Shown here: positions 27,670-36,590 of the stretch, piece by piece
Layout: each line of letters starts with the position of its first letter
Position numbering within the stretch: the stretch's first letter is position 1
Assembly (NCBI GenBank): GCA_965284315.1
Contig: OZ260072.1
Coordinates: 3,100,001 to 3,164,000, forward strand
Length of the DNA: 64,000 nt
From: PCRC01 sp017848435
GTDB taxonomy: Bacteria > Pseudomonadota > Gammaproteobacteria > Burkholderiales > Burkholderiaceae_C
Direction: 5' to 3'
Translations under genes and position numbers: made by a program
Notes under the pieces: model-generated
Database searches by the model: none
What the model saw: only the letters and a program-made list of their open reading frames with translations
Told to the model about the DNA's origin: nothing

Positions 27670-30345
27670 GTGGAAACACCGAACTCCTCCCTTTTTGACG
27701 CACAGGCCGGCGAAAGCCCGGCCGGGCTGGCCAGCGCCCTGGCAACGCCGGCCGCACCCGAGCATTACGACGAGTTGCGTGGTGCCACCCGCAGCCAACC
27801 CGACAACCCCCATGGCGCTGCACCGGCCGGCCTGCCAGGTCTGACCGGCCCCTGGCGCGGCTTCTTCAACCACCTGGGCCACCAGGGCCTGATCGACCTG
27901 AACCGCCGCAGCGCCCAGCTGGAACGGCAGATCCGCGACAACGGCGTCACCTACAACGTCTATGCCGACACCAGTGGCCCGCAGCGGCCCTGGTCGCTGG
28001 AGCTGTTCCCGCTGATCATCCAGCCCAACGACTGGCGGCAGATTGAGGCCGGCGTGCTGCAGCGCATGCAGCTGCTGGAACAGGTGCTGGCCGACGTGTA
28101 CGGCCCGCAGCAGCTGCTGGCCAAGGGCCTGCTGCCGCCTGCCCTGGTGCAGGGCCACCCCGGCTACCTGCGCGAGATGCACGGTGCGCCGCCAGCAGCC
28201 GGCAGCCGCTTGCACGTGGCGGCGTTCGATCTTGCCCGCGGACCCGACGGCCACTGGTGGGTGGTGTCGCAAAGCACCGAAGCCCCGTCTGGCCTGGGCT
28301 ACCTGCTGGAAAACCGCATCGCGATTTCGCGCCAGTTTCCGCAGGCCTTCCAGGGCCTGCACATCCAGCGGCTGGCGGCGACCTACCGCGCGCTGATCGA
28401 CAACCTCAAACAGCTCAGCAGCGCCGGGGCCGACGCCCACATTGCGCTGCTGACGCCGGGCCCGTTCAACGAAACCTATTTCGAGCACGCCTACCTGGCG
28501 CGTTACCTCGGCATCACGCTGGTGGAAGGCAGTGACCTCACGGTACGCGACCAGCATGTCTACCTGCGCACGCTGCGCGGGCTAGAGCCGGTGCACGGTC
28601 TGCTGAAGCGGCTGGACGACCCTTTCCTAGACCCGCTGGAGCTGCGCCCCGACTCGCGCCTCGGTGTGCCCGGCCTGCTGCAGGCCATCCGCGCTGGCAA
28701 CGTGCTGGTGGCCAACGCGCCCGGCGCGGGCTTTCTGGAGTCGGCCGCGCTGCTGGGCTTTTTGCCTGCGCTGTCGCGCCATTTCACCGGCGAAAAACTG
28801 CTGCTGCCGGCCATGCCCACCTGGTGGTGCGGCGAACGCGCGGCCATGCAGGACGCGCTGCCCCGGCTGCAGCAGAGCGTGATCAAGCCCACTTACGTGG
28901 GCTCGCGCAGCCACGGCTCCTTCCATGCGGTGCTGGGCCGTTCGCAGTCGCGCCGCCAGCTCGACGAATGGGCTGGCCGCATCATGCGGCAGGGCGACGC
29001 GCACACCGTGCAGTCTTACCTGCCGCTGTCACAAATGCCGACCTGGCGGCCCGACGCGCCCGAGGGCACCTCACCGGCAGACACCGGCCGCATCGTGCCG
29101 CGTTCGGTGCTGCTGCGGGTGTACGCGGTGTCCGACGGCCCGAATTCGTGGCGCGTGCTGCCGGGCGGGCTGGCCCGCATTGCCAGCGCCGACGCCGGCG
29201 TCGCCTCAATGCAGCGCGGCGGCGGCAGTGCCGACGTCTGGGTCATGACCGACGGCGAGGTCGACCACTCCACCCTGTTGCCGGCGCGCGCCTCGCGCTC
29301 GTCTTTGGTGCATGGCAAGCGGGTGGTCACCAGCCGTGCTGCCGAAAACCTGTTCTGGCTCGGTCGCTACACAGAACGCACTGAAAACATCATCCGCCTG
29401 GCGCGGCTGACGCTGGAGTCGCTGAACGGCGAAGACCAGTCGTCCCAGCCGCTGCTGGCCTGGCTGAGCGACATGGCGGTGCGCACCAACCTGGTGCTGT
29501 CCGACGTGCCGGCCGCCACCCAGGCCCGCCGCGTCTTTGAGCGCTCGCTGGTGGCCAACCTCACGGCCGAAGACGGCGCCGGCAGCGTCGGCTACAACCT
29601 GCGCGCCACCCGGCTGGCCGCCTCGTCGGTGCGGGAGCGGCTGTCGCAGGAGCAGTGGAAACTGATTGGCCGCGCCGAGGCCGAGTTCTTCCAGCGCTTC
29701 ACGGAAAACCACGGCGACTACGCCACCACCCACGCGCTGCAGGCGCTGGAAGCCGCCAGCATGTACATGGCCGCCATGACCGGCGCGCAAACAGACCGCA
29801 TGACGCGCGACGACGGCTGGCGCCTGCTCAGCATTGGCCGCCACATCGAGCGGCTGGGCTTTCTCTCGACCGCCATGGCCAAGAGTTTCGAGACCGGCGC
29901 GGTGCACGACGAAGGCGGCTTCGAGGCGCTGGTGGCCTTGTTTGACAGCACCATCACCTTCCACGCCCAGTACCAGCAGCGGCGCGACATCCCGGCGCTG
30001 CTGGACCTGCTGGTGCTGGACCGCGACAACCCGCGCTCGCTGGGCTGGGTGGCCCAGTCGCTCAGTGGCCGGCTCGCCAAGCTGGCCGGCACCACGCCCG
30101 AGGCGCTGGACGCACTCGGCCTGACCCTGCCCGACCCCGGCACCTGGCCGCTGGCCGAGATGGTGCAAGCCGTCCCCGCTGGCAACGCAACCGCCACCGA
30201 CAAGCAGCGACCCGCCACGCCACGCCACACGGCCTTCATCGACCAGCTGGCACAGTGCAGCAGCATGGTCTACCGCCTGTCGGAGCGCATTGGCGCGCTG
30301 TACTTCACCCACTCGGGCGAAGACAAGCTCAGCGTCGGCGCCTGA
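27670..30345 (+). CDS. Fused circularly permuted ATP-grasp and alpha-E protein
   Basis: An 891-aa fusion. The circularly permuted ATP-grasp part spans about residues 50-530 (GPWRGFFNHLGHQGLIDLN, EAPSGLGYLLENRIAISRQF, LLTPGPFNETYFEHAYLARY, LKRLDDPFLDPLELRPDS). The alpha-E part begins near residue 553 (SRAAENLFWLGRYTERTENI) and runs to the C terminus. It matches, in one chain, the two separate proteins at 18951-21405. The start is a GTG at 27670; no strong Shine-Dalgarno is visible, so the exact start is uncertain by a few codons. Probably co-transcribed with its transglutaminase neighbours. Confidence 0.9.
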   Translation: METPNSSLFDAQAGESPAGLASALATPAAPEHYDELRGATRSQPDNPHGAAPAGLPGLTGPWRGFFNHLGHQGLIDLNRRSAQLERQIRDNGVTYNVYADTSGPQRPWSLELFPLIIQPNDWRQIEAGVLQRMQLLEQVLADVYGPQQLLAKGLLPPALVQGHPGYLREMHGAPPAAGSRLHVAAFDLARGPDGHWWVVSQSTEAPSGLGYLLENRIAISRQFPQAFQGLHIQRLAATYRALIDNLKQLSSAGADAHIALLTPGPFNETYFEHAYLARYLGITLVEGSDLTVRDQHVYLRTLRGLEPVHGLLKRLDDPFLDPLELRPDSRLGVPGLLQAIRAGNVLVANAPGAGFLESAALLGFLPALSRHFTGEKLLLPAMPTWWCGERAAMQDALPRLQQSVIKPTYVGSRSHGSFHAVLGRSQSRRQLDEWAGRIMRQGDAHTVQSYLPLSQMPTWRPDAPEGTSPADTGRIVPRSVLLRVYAVSDGPNSWRVLPGGLARIASADAGVASMQRGGGSADVWVMTDGEVDHSTLLPARASRSSLVHGKRVVTSRAAENLFWLGRYTERTENIIRLARLTLESLNGEDQSSQPLLAWLSDMAVRTNLVLSDVPAATQARRVFERSLVANLTAEDGAGSVGYNLRATRLAASSVRERLSQEQWKLIGRAEAEFFQRFTENHGDYATTHALQALEAASMYMAAMTGAQTDRMTRDDGWRLLSIGRHIERLGFLSTAMAKSFETGAVHDEGGFEALVALFDSTITFHAQYQQRRDIPALLDLLVLDRDNPRSLGWVAQSLSGRLAKLAGTTPEALDALGLTLPDPGTWPLAEMVQAVPAGNATATDKQRPATPRHTAFIDQLAQCSSMVYRLSERIGALYFTHSGEDKLSVGA

Positions 30346-30371
30346 GCGCCCAAGGCCACCGAAAGCCCGCC

Positions 30372-31334
30372 ATGCTGCTCCGCGTCATCCACGAAACCCA
30401 CTACGACTACGCGCCCGCGGTCAAAACCGCGCAGCACATGGCGCACCTGAAGCCGCTGGACACTGCCACCCAGCAGGTGCTGGCGCACCACCTGCACATC
30501 ACCCCCGCGTCCGACACGCGCAGCGAAACCCGCGACGTGTACGGCAACACGCGGGCCTTTTTCTCGCTGCAGAACGCACACGACGCGCTCACCGTGGTGG
30601 CCGACAGCATCGTCGCCACCCGCCCGACGCCCGCCCTGCCCCACCCCGAAGACGCCGCCCAGAGCTGGGAACAGGTGCGCGAACGCATGCGCTACCAGGT
30701 GGGTGCACCGTATGACCCGGCCGCCGAGTTTGTCTTTGCCTCGCCCTACGTGCCGCGCCACGAGGCGTTTGCCGAGTACGCACGCGGCAGCTTTACCCCC
30801 GGCCGGCCACTGCTGCAGGCCGCCGCCGCGTTGATGGACCGCATCCACCACGAGTTTGAATACGACTGCAAAAGCACCGAGGTCAACACCCCGGCGCTGG
30901 AGGCCCTGGCCCAGCGGCGCGGCGTCTGCCAGGACTTTGCCCACATCATGGTCGCCTGCTGCCGCGCACTGGGCCTGCCGGCCCGCTACGTCAGCGGCTA
31001 CATGCTCACCGAACCACCGCCCGGCCAGGCCCGGCTGGTCGGGGCCGACGCGTCCCACGCCTGGGCGGCGGTCTACCTGCCCCGCGCACTGCCGGCCGAT
31101 GCCGACCTGTCCACCCACGGGCCCGCCCCTGCGGGCCAATGGATCGACCTTGACCCGACCAACAACCGCTCCCCCGGCGAGGACTACATCACCGTCGCCA
31201 CCGGCCGCGACTACGCCGACGTGTCCCCGGTGCGCGGCGTCATCCACGGCGGCGCCGACCACGTGCTCACCGTGCGTGTGACCGTGGCCCCGCTGGAAGA
31301 CGGGCTGGCCCAAGGCCAGCAGCAACAGCAATAA
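30372..31334 (+). CDS. Transglutaminase family protein, short form
   Basis: A 320-aa protein with an N-terminal beta domain (LLRVIHETHYDYAPAV) and a transglutaminase core. The catalytic residues are Cys186 (RRGVCQDFAHIM), His229 (DASHAWAAVYLP) and Asp261 (WIDLDPTNN). The ATG at 30372 is where family homology starts; an open frame upstream overlaps the ATP-grasp/alpha-E gene. It is the last gene of the plus-strand module and gives the locus a second transglutaminase. It is followed by a dispersed repeat at 31343. Confidence 0.9.
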   Translation: MLLRVIHETHYDYAPAVKTAQHMAHLKPLDTATQQVLAHHLHITPASDTRSETRDVYGNTRAFFSLQNAHDALTVVADSIVATRPTPALPHPEDAAQSWEQVRERMRYQVGAPYDPAAEFVFASPYVPRHEAFAEYARGSFTPGRPLLQAAAALMDRIHHEFEYDCKSTEVNTPALEALAQRRGVCQDFAHIMVACCRALGLPARYVSGYMLTEPPPGQARLVGADASHAWAAVYLPRALPADADLSTHGPAPAGQWIDLDPTNNRSPGEDYITVATGRDYADVSPVRGVIHGGADHVLTVRVTVAPLEDGLAQGQQQQQ

Positions 31335-31342
31335 ACGCTATC

Positions 31343-31402
31343 CATTCAGTAGCACCACCGCAAGCCTGCACTAGGGCTTGAAGCCGATTTAACTTAAAAA
31401 AA
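31343..31402 (+). repeat. Dispersed repeat, copy 3 (intergenic)
   Basis: Lies between the transglutaminase stop and ridA. It reads CATTCAGTAGCACCACCGCA, AGCCTGCACTAGGGCTTGAA, GCCGATTTAACTTAAAAAAA. Its right end, rich in A, supplies the region just before the ridA start, so it may provide part of the ridA leader. Confidence 0.75.
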
Positions 31403-31410
31403 GAGACTGT

Positions 31411-31878
31411 ATGAGCATTTACACCACCCTGGAACAGCTCCAGATCACCCTGCCCCCCGTTTCCGTGCCCGCAGCCGCCTACGTGCCCTTTGTGCAGAGC
31501 GGCAAGCTGGTGTTTTTGAGCGGCCACATCGCCAAGAAAGCCGGCCAGCCCTGGGTTGGCCAGCTCGGCAAGACCATGGCCACCGAAGAAGGCAAAGCGG
31601 CAGCACGCGCGATCGCCATCGACCTGCTCGGCACCCTGAACGCCGCCATGCAGGCCGCCGGCAGTGACCTGAATGGCGTGAAGCGCATCGTCAAGCTGAT
31701 GAGCCTGGTGAACTCCACACCCGACTACACCGACCACCACCTCGTCACCAACGGCTGCAGCGAACTGATCGGCCAGGTTTTCGGCGAACGCGGCGCCCAC
31801 GCCCGCAGTGCCTTTGGTGTGGCGCAGCTGCCGCTGGGGGCGTGTGTAGAGATTGAAATGATTGTTGAAGTGGCCTAA
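31411..31878 (+). CDS. RidA family enamine/imine deaminase
   Basis: A 155-aa protein of the YjgF/YER057c/UK114 (RidA) family, which typically hydrolyses reactive enamine/imine intermediates released by PLP enzymes. Signature segments are VFLSGHIAKKAGQPWVGQLG near residue 35, LNAAMQAAGSDLNGVKRIVK, and the C-terminal ARSAFGVAQLPLGACVEIE. A diverged fragment of a related gene (equivalent to residues 101-121) occurs at 38091-38153. The leader overlaps a dispersed repeat. The subfamily and substrate are not resolved. Confidence 0.9.
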   Translation: MSIYTTLEQLQITLPPVSVPAAAYVPFVQSGKLVFLSGHIAKKAGQPWVGQLGKTMATEEGKAAARAIAIDLLGTLNAAMQAAGSDLNGVKRIVKLMSLVNSTPDYTDHHLVTNGCSELIGQVFGERGAHARSAFGVAQLPLGACVEIEMIVEVA

Positions 31879-31984
31879 AGAGATTGCCCACATTCAACAA
31901 AGTGCGCACGCCCCAATGACGGGGAAATCAAATCGGGACAACCCACCCCTGCGCACGTGACGCGGGCTGTGCGGTGAGGCCTTG

Positions 31985-33316
31985 TCAGCTGGCGTCAATT
32001 GGCAGCGTCAGACGGCACAACAGCCCACCATCCGCGTCCTTCCCGATGTCCAGCGAGCCACCGTAAGTGGCCGCGATGTCCGTGACGATGGCCAGGCCCA
32101 GTCCGTGCCCTTCCACCTGCTCGTCGAATCGGCGGCCGCGTTCCGTCACCGAGGCAAGCTGGCTGTCCGACATGCCAGGGCCATCGTCGCCCACGCCGAT
32201 CACGACGCTGTCGCTGGTGCCAGTCAGCCGGACAACCACATGGGTCGCCGCCCATTTGCCGGCGTTGTCCATCAGGTTGCCCGCCATTTCCTCCAGGTCC
32301 GACGTGTTGCCACGCCACTGGACTGGCGCCCGGTCATCGAGCACCCAGGTCAGGTGGCGGTCGCGGTGGATGTGCTGCATCAGCCCGACCAGTTCCCTCA
32401 GAACCGACGCCACATTCACCACCTCGGTGCTGCCCGCCCCGCTGCCAAAACGCGCCAGATGCCGGTCGATGGTTCGGGACATGGCTTGCACGTGCACCTG
32501 CAGTGCGCGGCCGGAGGGTTGGGGCTCCTCGGCATGCATGGCCAGCACCGCCAACGGCTTCTTCAGGGCGTGGCTCAAATCCGCCGCCTGGTTCTGCGTG
32601 CGCTCGATGACGGAACGGTTCCGGTGCAAAACGGCGTCCATCGACCGGGCGATCGGGTCCAGGTCCGGACCAAAGCCCGCACCGACCAGGGTCGATGCGC
32701 CGCGCTCGATCCCTTCGATGGCGTGGTTGAGCCGGCGCAACGGCCTGAGGCTCACACGCACCTGAACAGCGATCAACAGCAACCACGCAACCACCAGGGC
32801 CCCCTGGCCCATCAGCAACACCTGGTCAACCCGCAGTATTTCCAGGTCGGTGGCGCGCGACGGGGCAAACACATACAGCCGGTATTCGTCTCCGCCGAAC
32901 ACAACGTCACGGTACTCGCCGATGATTGGCTCGTTTTTGGGGTCCTCGAGGCGCAGCCAATGGACAACCACCTCGTGCGGCTGCATGGCACGCAGGTCCA
33001 GGCTTGCGTCCCACAGCGACCGCGACTGGTAGGTGTTGGTTTTCGACGCGAGCACCCAGTACCAACCAGAGAAGATCTGGCGGAACTCGCCAAACTCCAT
33101 GGCGAGGACCGCGCCGTCCAGGGTATTGGCACGGCCCAGTTCAGAAGTGAGCAGCGACAGCCGTTCATCCAGGCGGGTGTCCAGGCTGCGGGTGACGGTC
33201 TGGTGCAGGCTGTTGCGCAGCAGGCCGAAGCCCAGCGCGCTGGTCAGCAACGCGATCGCGAGCCCCGACACCAACAGGCGCAGGGCAAGGCTCCAGCCAG
33301 CGGGCGCCAGCGTCAT
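31985..33316 (-). CDS. Sensor histidine kinase, PhoQ-like
   Basis: A 443-aa inner-membrane kinase. A first membrane segment (about 10-33), a periplasmic sensor of about 130 residues and a second segment (about 166-187) are followed by a HAMP-like region. The phospho-acceptor is His249 in AADLSHALKKPLAVL, a variant typical of PhoQ-type kinases. The ATP-binding domain has NLMDNAGKWA, GDDGPGM and GHGLGLAIV. The gene overlaps its response regulator by 4 bases and belongs to the PepSY-regulator-kinase operon. The PepSY genes nearby suggest an envelope or metal signal, which is inference. Confidence 0.9.
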   Translation of the reverse strand: MTLAPAGWSLALRLLVSGLAIALLTSALGFGLLRNSLHQTVTRSLDTRLDERLSLLTSELGRANTLDGAVLAMEFGEFRQIFSGWYWVLASKTNTYQSRSLWDASLDLRAMQPHEVVVHWLRLEDPKNEPIIGEYRDVVFGGDEYRLYVFAPSRATDLEILRVDQVLLMGQGALVVAWLLLIAVQVRVSLRPLRRLNHAIEGIERGASTLVGAGFGPDLDPIARSMDAVLHRNRSVIERTQNQAADLSHALKKPLAVLAMHAEEPQPSGRALQVHVQAMSRTIDRHLARFGSGAGSTEVVNVASVLRELVGLMQHIHRDRHLTWVLDDRAPVQWRGNTSDLEEMAGNLMDNAGKWAATHVVVRLTGTSDSVVIGVGDDGPGMSDSQLASVTERGRRFDEQVEGHGLGLAIVTDIAATYGGSLDIGKDADGGLLCRLTLPIDAS

Positions 33317-33981
33317 GCCGAACGGTCTTCCAGACAGTAGCCCAACCCCCGGTGGGTCTTGAGCAAATCATGGGGTGCCAACTTGCGCCGTATGCGCCCG
33401 ATCAGGACGTCGATGGTGTTGGAGTCTGGGTCCAGGTCTCGGCCATAGACGTGTGCGGAAATGTGGGTGCGCGAAGACGTTTGCCCGGTGTGACGCACCA
33501 GGTAAGCCAGGATGCGGTGTTCCTGGGCGGTCAATGACAGCACCTCACCGTCCAGCAGGAACCGGTCGCTGACCGTGTTGTAGGCCAATGGCCCGACCGC
33601 CAGCACGGCCTCGTGGTGGCCAGATTGCCGCCGCAGCAAAACGCGCAGCCGGGTGATCACCTCTTCGGTCAAAAAAGGCTTGGTCAGGTAGTCGTCGGCC
33701 CCGGCCTGAAAAGCCGCCAGTTTGTCCGACCAGCGGCCCCGCCCCGTGAGCACCAGAACAGCCATGCCGACCCTGTGTTTTCGCCAATGGCCGAGAACCG
33801 CAAGGCCTTCGGCCGACGGAAGCCCAAGGTCCAGCACAGCGGCATCGTAGGTCTCCACATACCCCTGAACCTGCGCCTGCGCGCCATCTGCACAAACGTC
33901 CACCACCATGCCCGCCTGCGTGAGGCTGGCCGCAATGGATTTGGCCAGGCTGGCATCGTCTTCAACCAAGAGTACCCGCAT
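33313..33981 (-). CDS. OmpR-family response regulator
   Basis: A 222-aa regulator. The receiver domain has the acidic pair EDD (residues 7-9), phospho-acceptor Asp51 in VLDLGLPS, Thr in VLVLTGRG and Lys in DDYLTKPF. The winged-helix DNA-binding domain contains LTAQEHRILAYLVRH and ends TIDVLIGRIRRKLAPHDLL...RGLGY. It starts at the base that ends the PepSY gene (TAATG) and overlaps the kinase gene by 4 bases. The likely targets are the divergent PepSY genes at 34700/34844, by analogy with similar operons. Confidence 0.92.
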   Translation of the reverse strand: MRVLLVEDDASLAKSIAASLTQAGMVVDVCADGAQAQVQGYVETYDAAVLDLGLPSAEGLAVLGHWRKHRVGMAVLVLTGRGRWSDKLAAFQAGADDYLTKPFLTEEVITRLRVLLRRQSGHHEAVLAVGPLAYNTVSDRFLLDGEVLSLTAQEHRILAYLVRHTGQTSSRTHISAHVYGRDLDPDSNTIDVLIGRIRRKLAPHDLLKTHRGLGYCLEDRSA

Positions 33982-34700
33982 TATTTCTGCTCTTCGTGGC
34001 CGATGATTTTTCCTGTCTTGGCGTCCACATTGACCTCCAGCGCGCGGCCATGGTCCAGGTGCAACGCCACTTCGTAGTAGAGCCGGCCGTGGGTGTCCTG
34101 CTTGAGTTCAATTTCCGTCGCAATGCCACCGTACTGCTTCACACTCGCTGCCAGCACGCGGTCCACGGGCAGCAGGCCCTCGGACTGCTTGCGGTCGAGG
34201 TGGTCGCCGGTGATGACGCTGCCCGACACCGCATCCACACGCAGGGTGCGTTCGGCGCCGTTGGCCATCAACAGGTGGATTTCATAGATGGGGCGGTTGG
34301 CCGGCCACCGCTCCAGGCAGGCCTTCAAGACAATGGCGTTTTTGGCATCGACCACCCTGCGCACAGCCTCTGCCATCGGGAGCAGGCCCGCCAGTTCCGA
34401 GCCAGGCGGCTTGACCTCGACACCGGTGGTGGCGTCGATGTGCACCTCCACCTTCCGGCCGTCTTTGCGCAGGATCTTGATCTCGTACCAGCGCTGGCCG
34501 TCGATGTGTTTTTCCAGTTCAACTTCCAGCACCCTCCCCGGGTACTTGGACTGAACCCGCTGGAGGATGTCTGCCAGCGGGACCAGGCGGCCTTGCTGAA
34601 CGTCTGTTCGAACATGGTCCTGCTGGCCGGCGGACACGTGTCCGCCAAGGCTGGCGAGCCAGGCAACGGAAAAGGCAAAAGCAAGTGCAGTCTTTTTCAC
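33981..34700 (-). CDS. Exported triple PepSY-domain protein
   Basis: A 239-aa protein with a signal peptide (MKKTALAFAFSVAWLASLGG, cleavage probably after HVSA-G). Three PepSY repeats lie at about residues 35-95, 105-165 and 175-235, each closing with a VDAxTGxVI-type strand (VHIDATTGVEV, VDAVSGSVITGD, VNVDAKTGKIIGH). PepSY proteins are periplasmic and often inhibit proteases or accompany metal or redox sensing systems. It is the first gene of the operon with the two-component system and is divergent from another PepSY gene. Confidence 0.85.
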   Translation of the reverse strand: MKKTALAFAFSVAWLASLGGHVSAGQQDHVRTDVQQGRLVPLADILQRVQSKYPGRVLEVELEKHIDGQRWYEIKILRKDGRKVEVHIDATTGVEVKPPGSELAGLLPMAEAVRRVVDAKNAIVLKACLERWPANRPIYEIHLLMANGAERTLRVDAVSGSVITGDHLDRKQSEGLLPVDRVLAASVKQYGGIATEIELKQDTHGRLYYEVALHLDHGRALEVNVDAKTGKIIGHEEQK

Positions 34701-34843
34701 AGTGACACCTTAACAAGCTGAAGCTAAACCCAGCGTGAACGCCATTTTTTCACTGGGGCCTTGACCGTTCATCCTCTGTTTAGTTGACCTTGGTTTCAAT
34801 CGCACTTGCTTGAATTGAAGCAGACACCCCAGAAAGATTGAAC

Positions 34844-35107
34844 ATGAAAACTGCGCTCTTGCCCCTGGCGGCCCTCCTCACCTCGACCATCGCCTTCGCC
34901 GGCCCAACCTGCAACGCCCCTGAAGCCCAATGGATGAAAGAGGCCGACTTTCGGAAGAAGGTCGAAGCCGACGGCTACACCATTCGCAAGTTCAAGGTCA
35001 CAGACGGTCGCTGCTACGAAATCTACGGCACCGACAAAGCCGGCAAAAAGGTTGAAATCTACTTCGACCCCGCCACAGCCAAGGTGCTGCAGGCCAACAA
35101 GTCCTGA
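34844..35107 (+). CDS. Small exported PepSY-like protein
   Basis: An 87-aa protein with a signal peptide (MKTALLPLAALLTSTIAFA-G) and one PepSY-like domain (MKEADFRKKVEADGYTIRKF, then YEIYGTDKAGKKVEIYFDPA). Two cysteines (Cys in PTCNAP and in DGRCYE) could form a disulfide. The ATG at 34844 has AGAAAGA upstream; a TTG two codons earlier is less likely. It precedes the cytochrome b gene by 11 bases. This resembles small PepSY partners of b-type cytochromes in other proteobacteria, but the function is unproven. Confidence 0.8.
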   Translation: MKTALLPLAALLTSTIAFAGPTCNAPEAQWMKEADFRKKVEADGYTIRKFKVTDGRCYEIYGTDKAGKKVEIYFDPATAKVLQANKS

Positions 35108-35118
35108 CCAGACCGGCC

Positions 35119-35658
35119 ATGAACGCAGTTGCCACGTCAACCACGCGCGTGGTGGTTTGGGACCGGGTCGTGCGGTTCTGCCACTGGGGGCTGGCGCTGG
35201 CCATCGGCATCAACTATTTCCTGCTGAGCGACGGGGAAACCATTCACCGGTACATCGGCTACTTCGCGTTGAGTCTGGTGTTGGTGCGAACGGTGTGGGG
35301 CTTCGTCGGCACGCCACACGCGCGCTTCAGGGATTTCTGTCCCACGCCCAGCCGCTTGCGCCAGTACCTCCAAAACCTTCGGGCGGGCAACCCCCATCCG
35401 TTAAATGGCCACAACCCCCTGGGCGCGCTCATGATTTTTGCACTCTGGACGAATGTGGCGCTCCTGGGCCTCACCGGTTGGATGCAGGGCCTCGACGCGT
35501 TTTGGGGGGATGACCAGCTGCATGACATCCACGAACTGCTGGGCAACGTGTTGTTGGGCCTCATCGGCATTCACGTGTGCGCCGCCTTGGTCATGGGCCG
35601 CATCGAACGGGTGCGGCTCATCCGGGCGATGGTGACCGGCGTGAAGCAGCGGTTCTAG
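35119..35658 (+). CDS. Cytochrome b561-like membrane protein
   Basis: A 179-aa inner-membrane protein with four predicted membrane helices and haem-ligand histidines in RVVRFCHWGLA, TIHRYIGYF, DIHELLGN and GIHVCAA. This is the pattern of the bacterial cytochrome b561/Ni-hydrogenase cytochrome b family. It lies 11 bases after the PepSY gene, with which it probably forms an operon divergent from the triple-PepSY/two-component operon. It could move electrons to a periplasmic partner or reduce a metal. Confidence 0.88.
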   Translation: MNAVATSTTRVVVWDRVVRFCHWGLALAIGINYFLLSDGETIHRYIGYFALSLVLVRTVWGFVGTPHARFRDFCPTPSRLRQYLQNLRAGNPHPLNGHNPLGALMIFALWTNVALLGLTGWMQGLDAFWGDDQLHDIHELLGNVLLGLIGIHVCAALVMGRIERVRLIRAMVTGVKQRF

Positions 35659-35722
35659 CAACACAAACACCAACACACCAGAAAAGAAACACGGCGGCCC
35701 ACGCCGACCGTGCCTGCACCAC

Positions 35723-36472
35723 ATGACCATCCACAATTCGACACCGCCACCCCGCCTGGTGATTTGCATGAAATGGGGCACCAAATACGGCCCCGAGTAC
35801 GTAGACCGGCTTTACGGCATGGTGCGGCGCCACGTCACCGGTCCCCTGCGGTTTGTCTGCCTCACCGACAACAGCCATGGCATCCGCACGGAAGTAGAGT
35901 GTTTGCCCCTGCCAGACCTGCCCCTGCCAGACGGCATACCCGAACGGGGCTGGAAAAAGCTCACGATTTTCAAGGACAAATTGCACGATCTGACAGGCAC
36001 CGCGCTGTTTTTGGATCTGGACATCGTGATCGTTGGCAATATCGACGCGCTGTTTGAAACGGCAGGCGCGTTCCTGATCATCCACGACTGGAAACGCCCG
36101 TGGCGGATCACAGGCAACTCTTCCGTCTACCGCTTTGAATTGCAGAAACACGGCGAAGTGTTGCGACACTTCATCCGCAACTTTGACGCCATTCGCCAAC
36201 GCCACCGGAACGAGCAGGCCTACCTCTCGGAGTACATGCACGACAGGCAACTGCTGTCTTACTGGCCAAGCCACTGGTGCGCCAGTTTCAAGTACCACTG
36301 CATCCCGACATGGCCCACCAACTACTGGCGGGAGCCGGAAATTCCACCCGAGACCAAGATCGTGGTCTTCCACGGCGAAGTCAATCCGCCCGATGCGCTG
36401 TGTGGCCGGCGAAACAGACGCTTCCGCTACATCCGACCCACCGCCTGGATCGACCGCTACTGGACGGCATGA
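35723..36472 (+). CDS. Glycosyltransferase-like protein
   Basis: A 249-aa protein resembling sugar-nucleotide glycosyltransferases with a GT-A fold. It opens LVICMKWGTKYGPEYVDRLY, contains an RFVCLTD strand, a DXD-type motif in ALFLDLDIVIVGNID near residue 95, and a late TKIVVFHGEVNPPDAL segment. Related proteins in alpha- and betaproteobacteria are annotated only as hypothetical or glycosyltransferase. No other polysaccharide genes adjoin it. Acceptor and donor are unknown. Confidence 0.65.
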   Translation: MTIHNSTPPPRLVICMKWGTKYGPEYVDRLYGMVRRHVTGPLRFVCLTDNSHGIRTEVECLPLPDLPLPDGIPERGWKKLTIFKDKLHDLTGTALFLDLDIVIVGNIDALFETAGAFLIIHDWKRPWRITGNSSVYRFELQKHGEVLRHFIRNFDAIRQRHRNEQAYLSEYMHDRQLLSYWPSHWCASFKYHCIPTWPTNYWREPEIPPETKIVVFHGEVNPPDALCGRRNRRFRYIRPTAWIDRYWTA

Positions 36473-36486
36473 CACGCCCGCGCACC

Positions 36487-36510
36487 GGCTGTGGGACTTC
36501 ACCCACAGCC
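36487..36510 (+). other. Perfect 9-bp stem-loop after the glycosyltransferase gene
   Basis: GGCTGTGGG, loop ACTTCA, CCCACAGCC, starting 14 bases after the stop. No T-run follows on either strand, so it is only a possible Rho-type or mRNA-stabilising hairpin. Confidence 0.4.
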
Positions 36511-36590
36511 CGTTGTGCCCCGCACCGACAGCCAGCGCGCGGCGCCGCTCCTACAGTGGGACATGGCCATTTCACCGCACAAGGAGCCCC

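Noticed and set aside
36487..36510. Hairpin as an intrinsic terminator.
   Set aside because: The stem is perfect but no T-run follows on either strand; kept only as a stem-loop.
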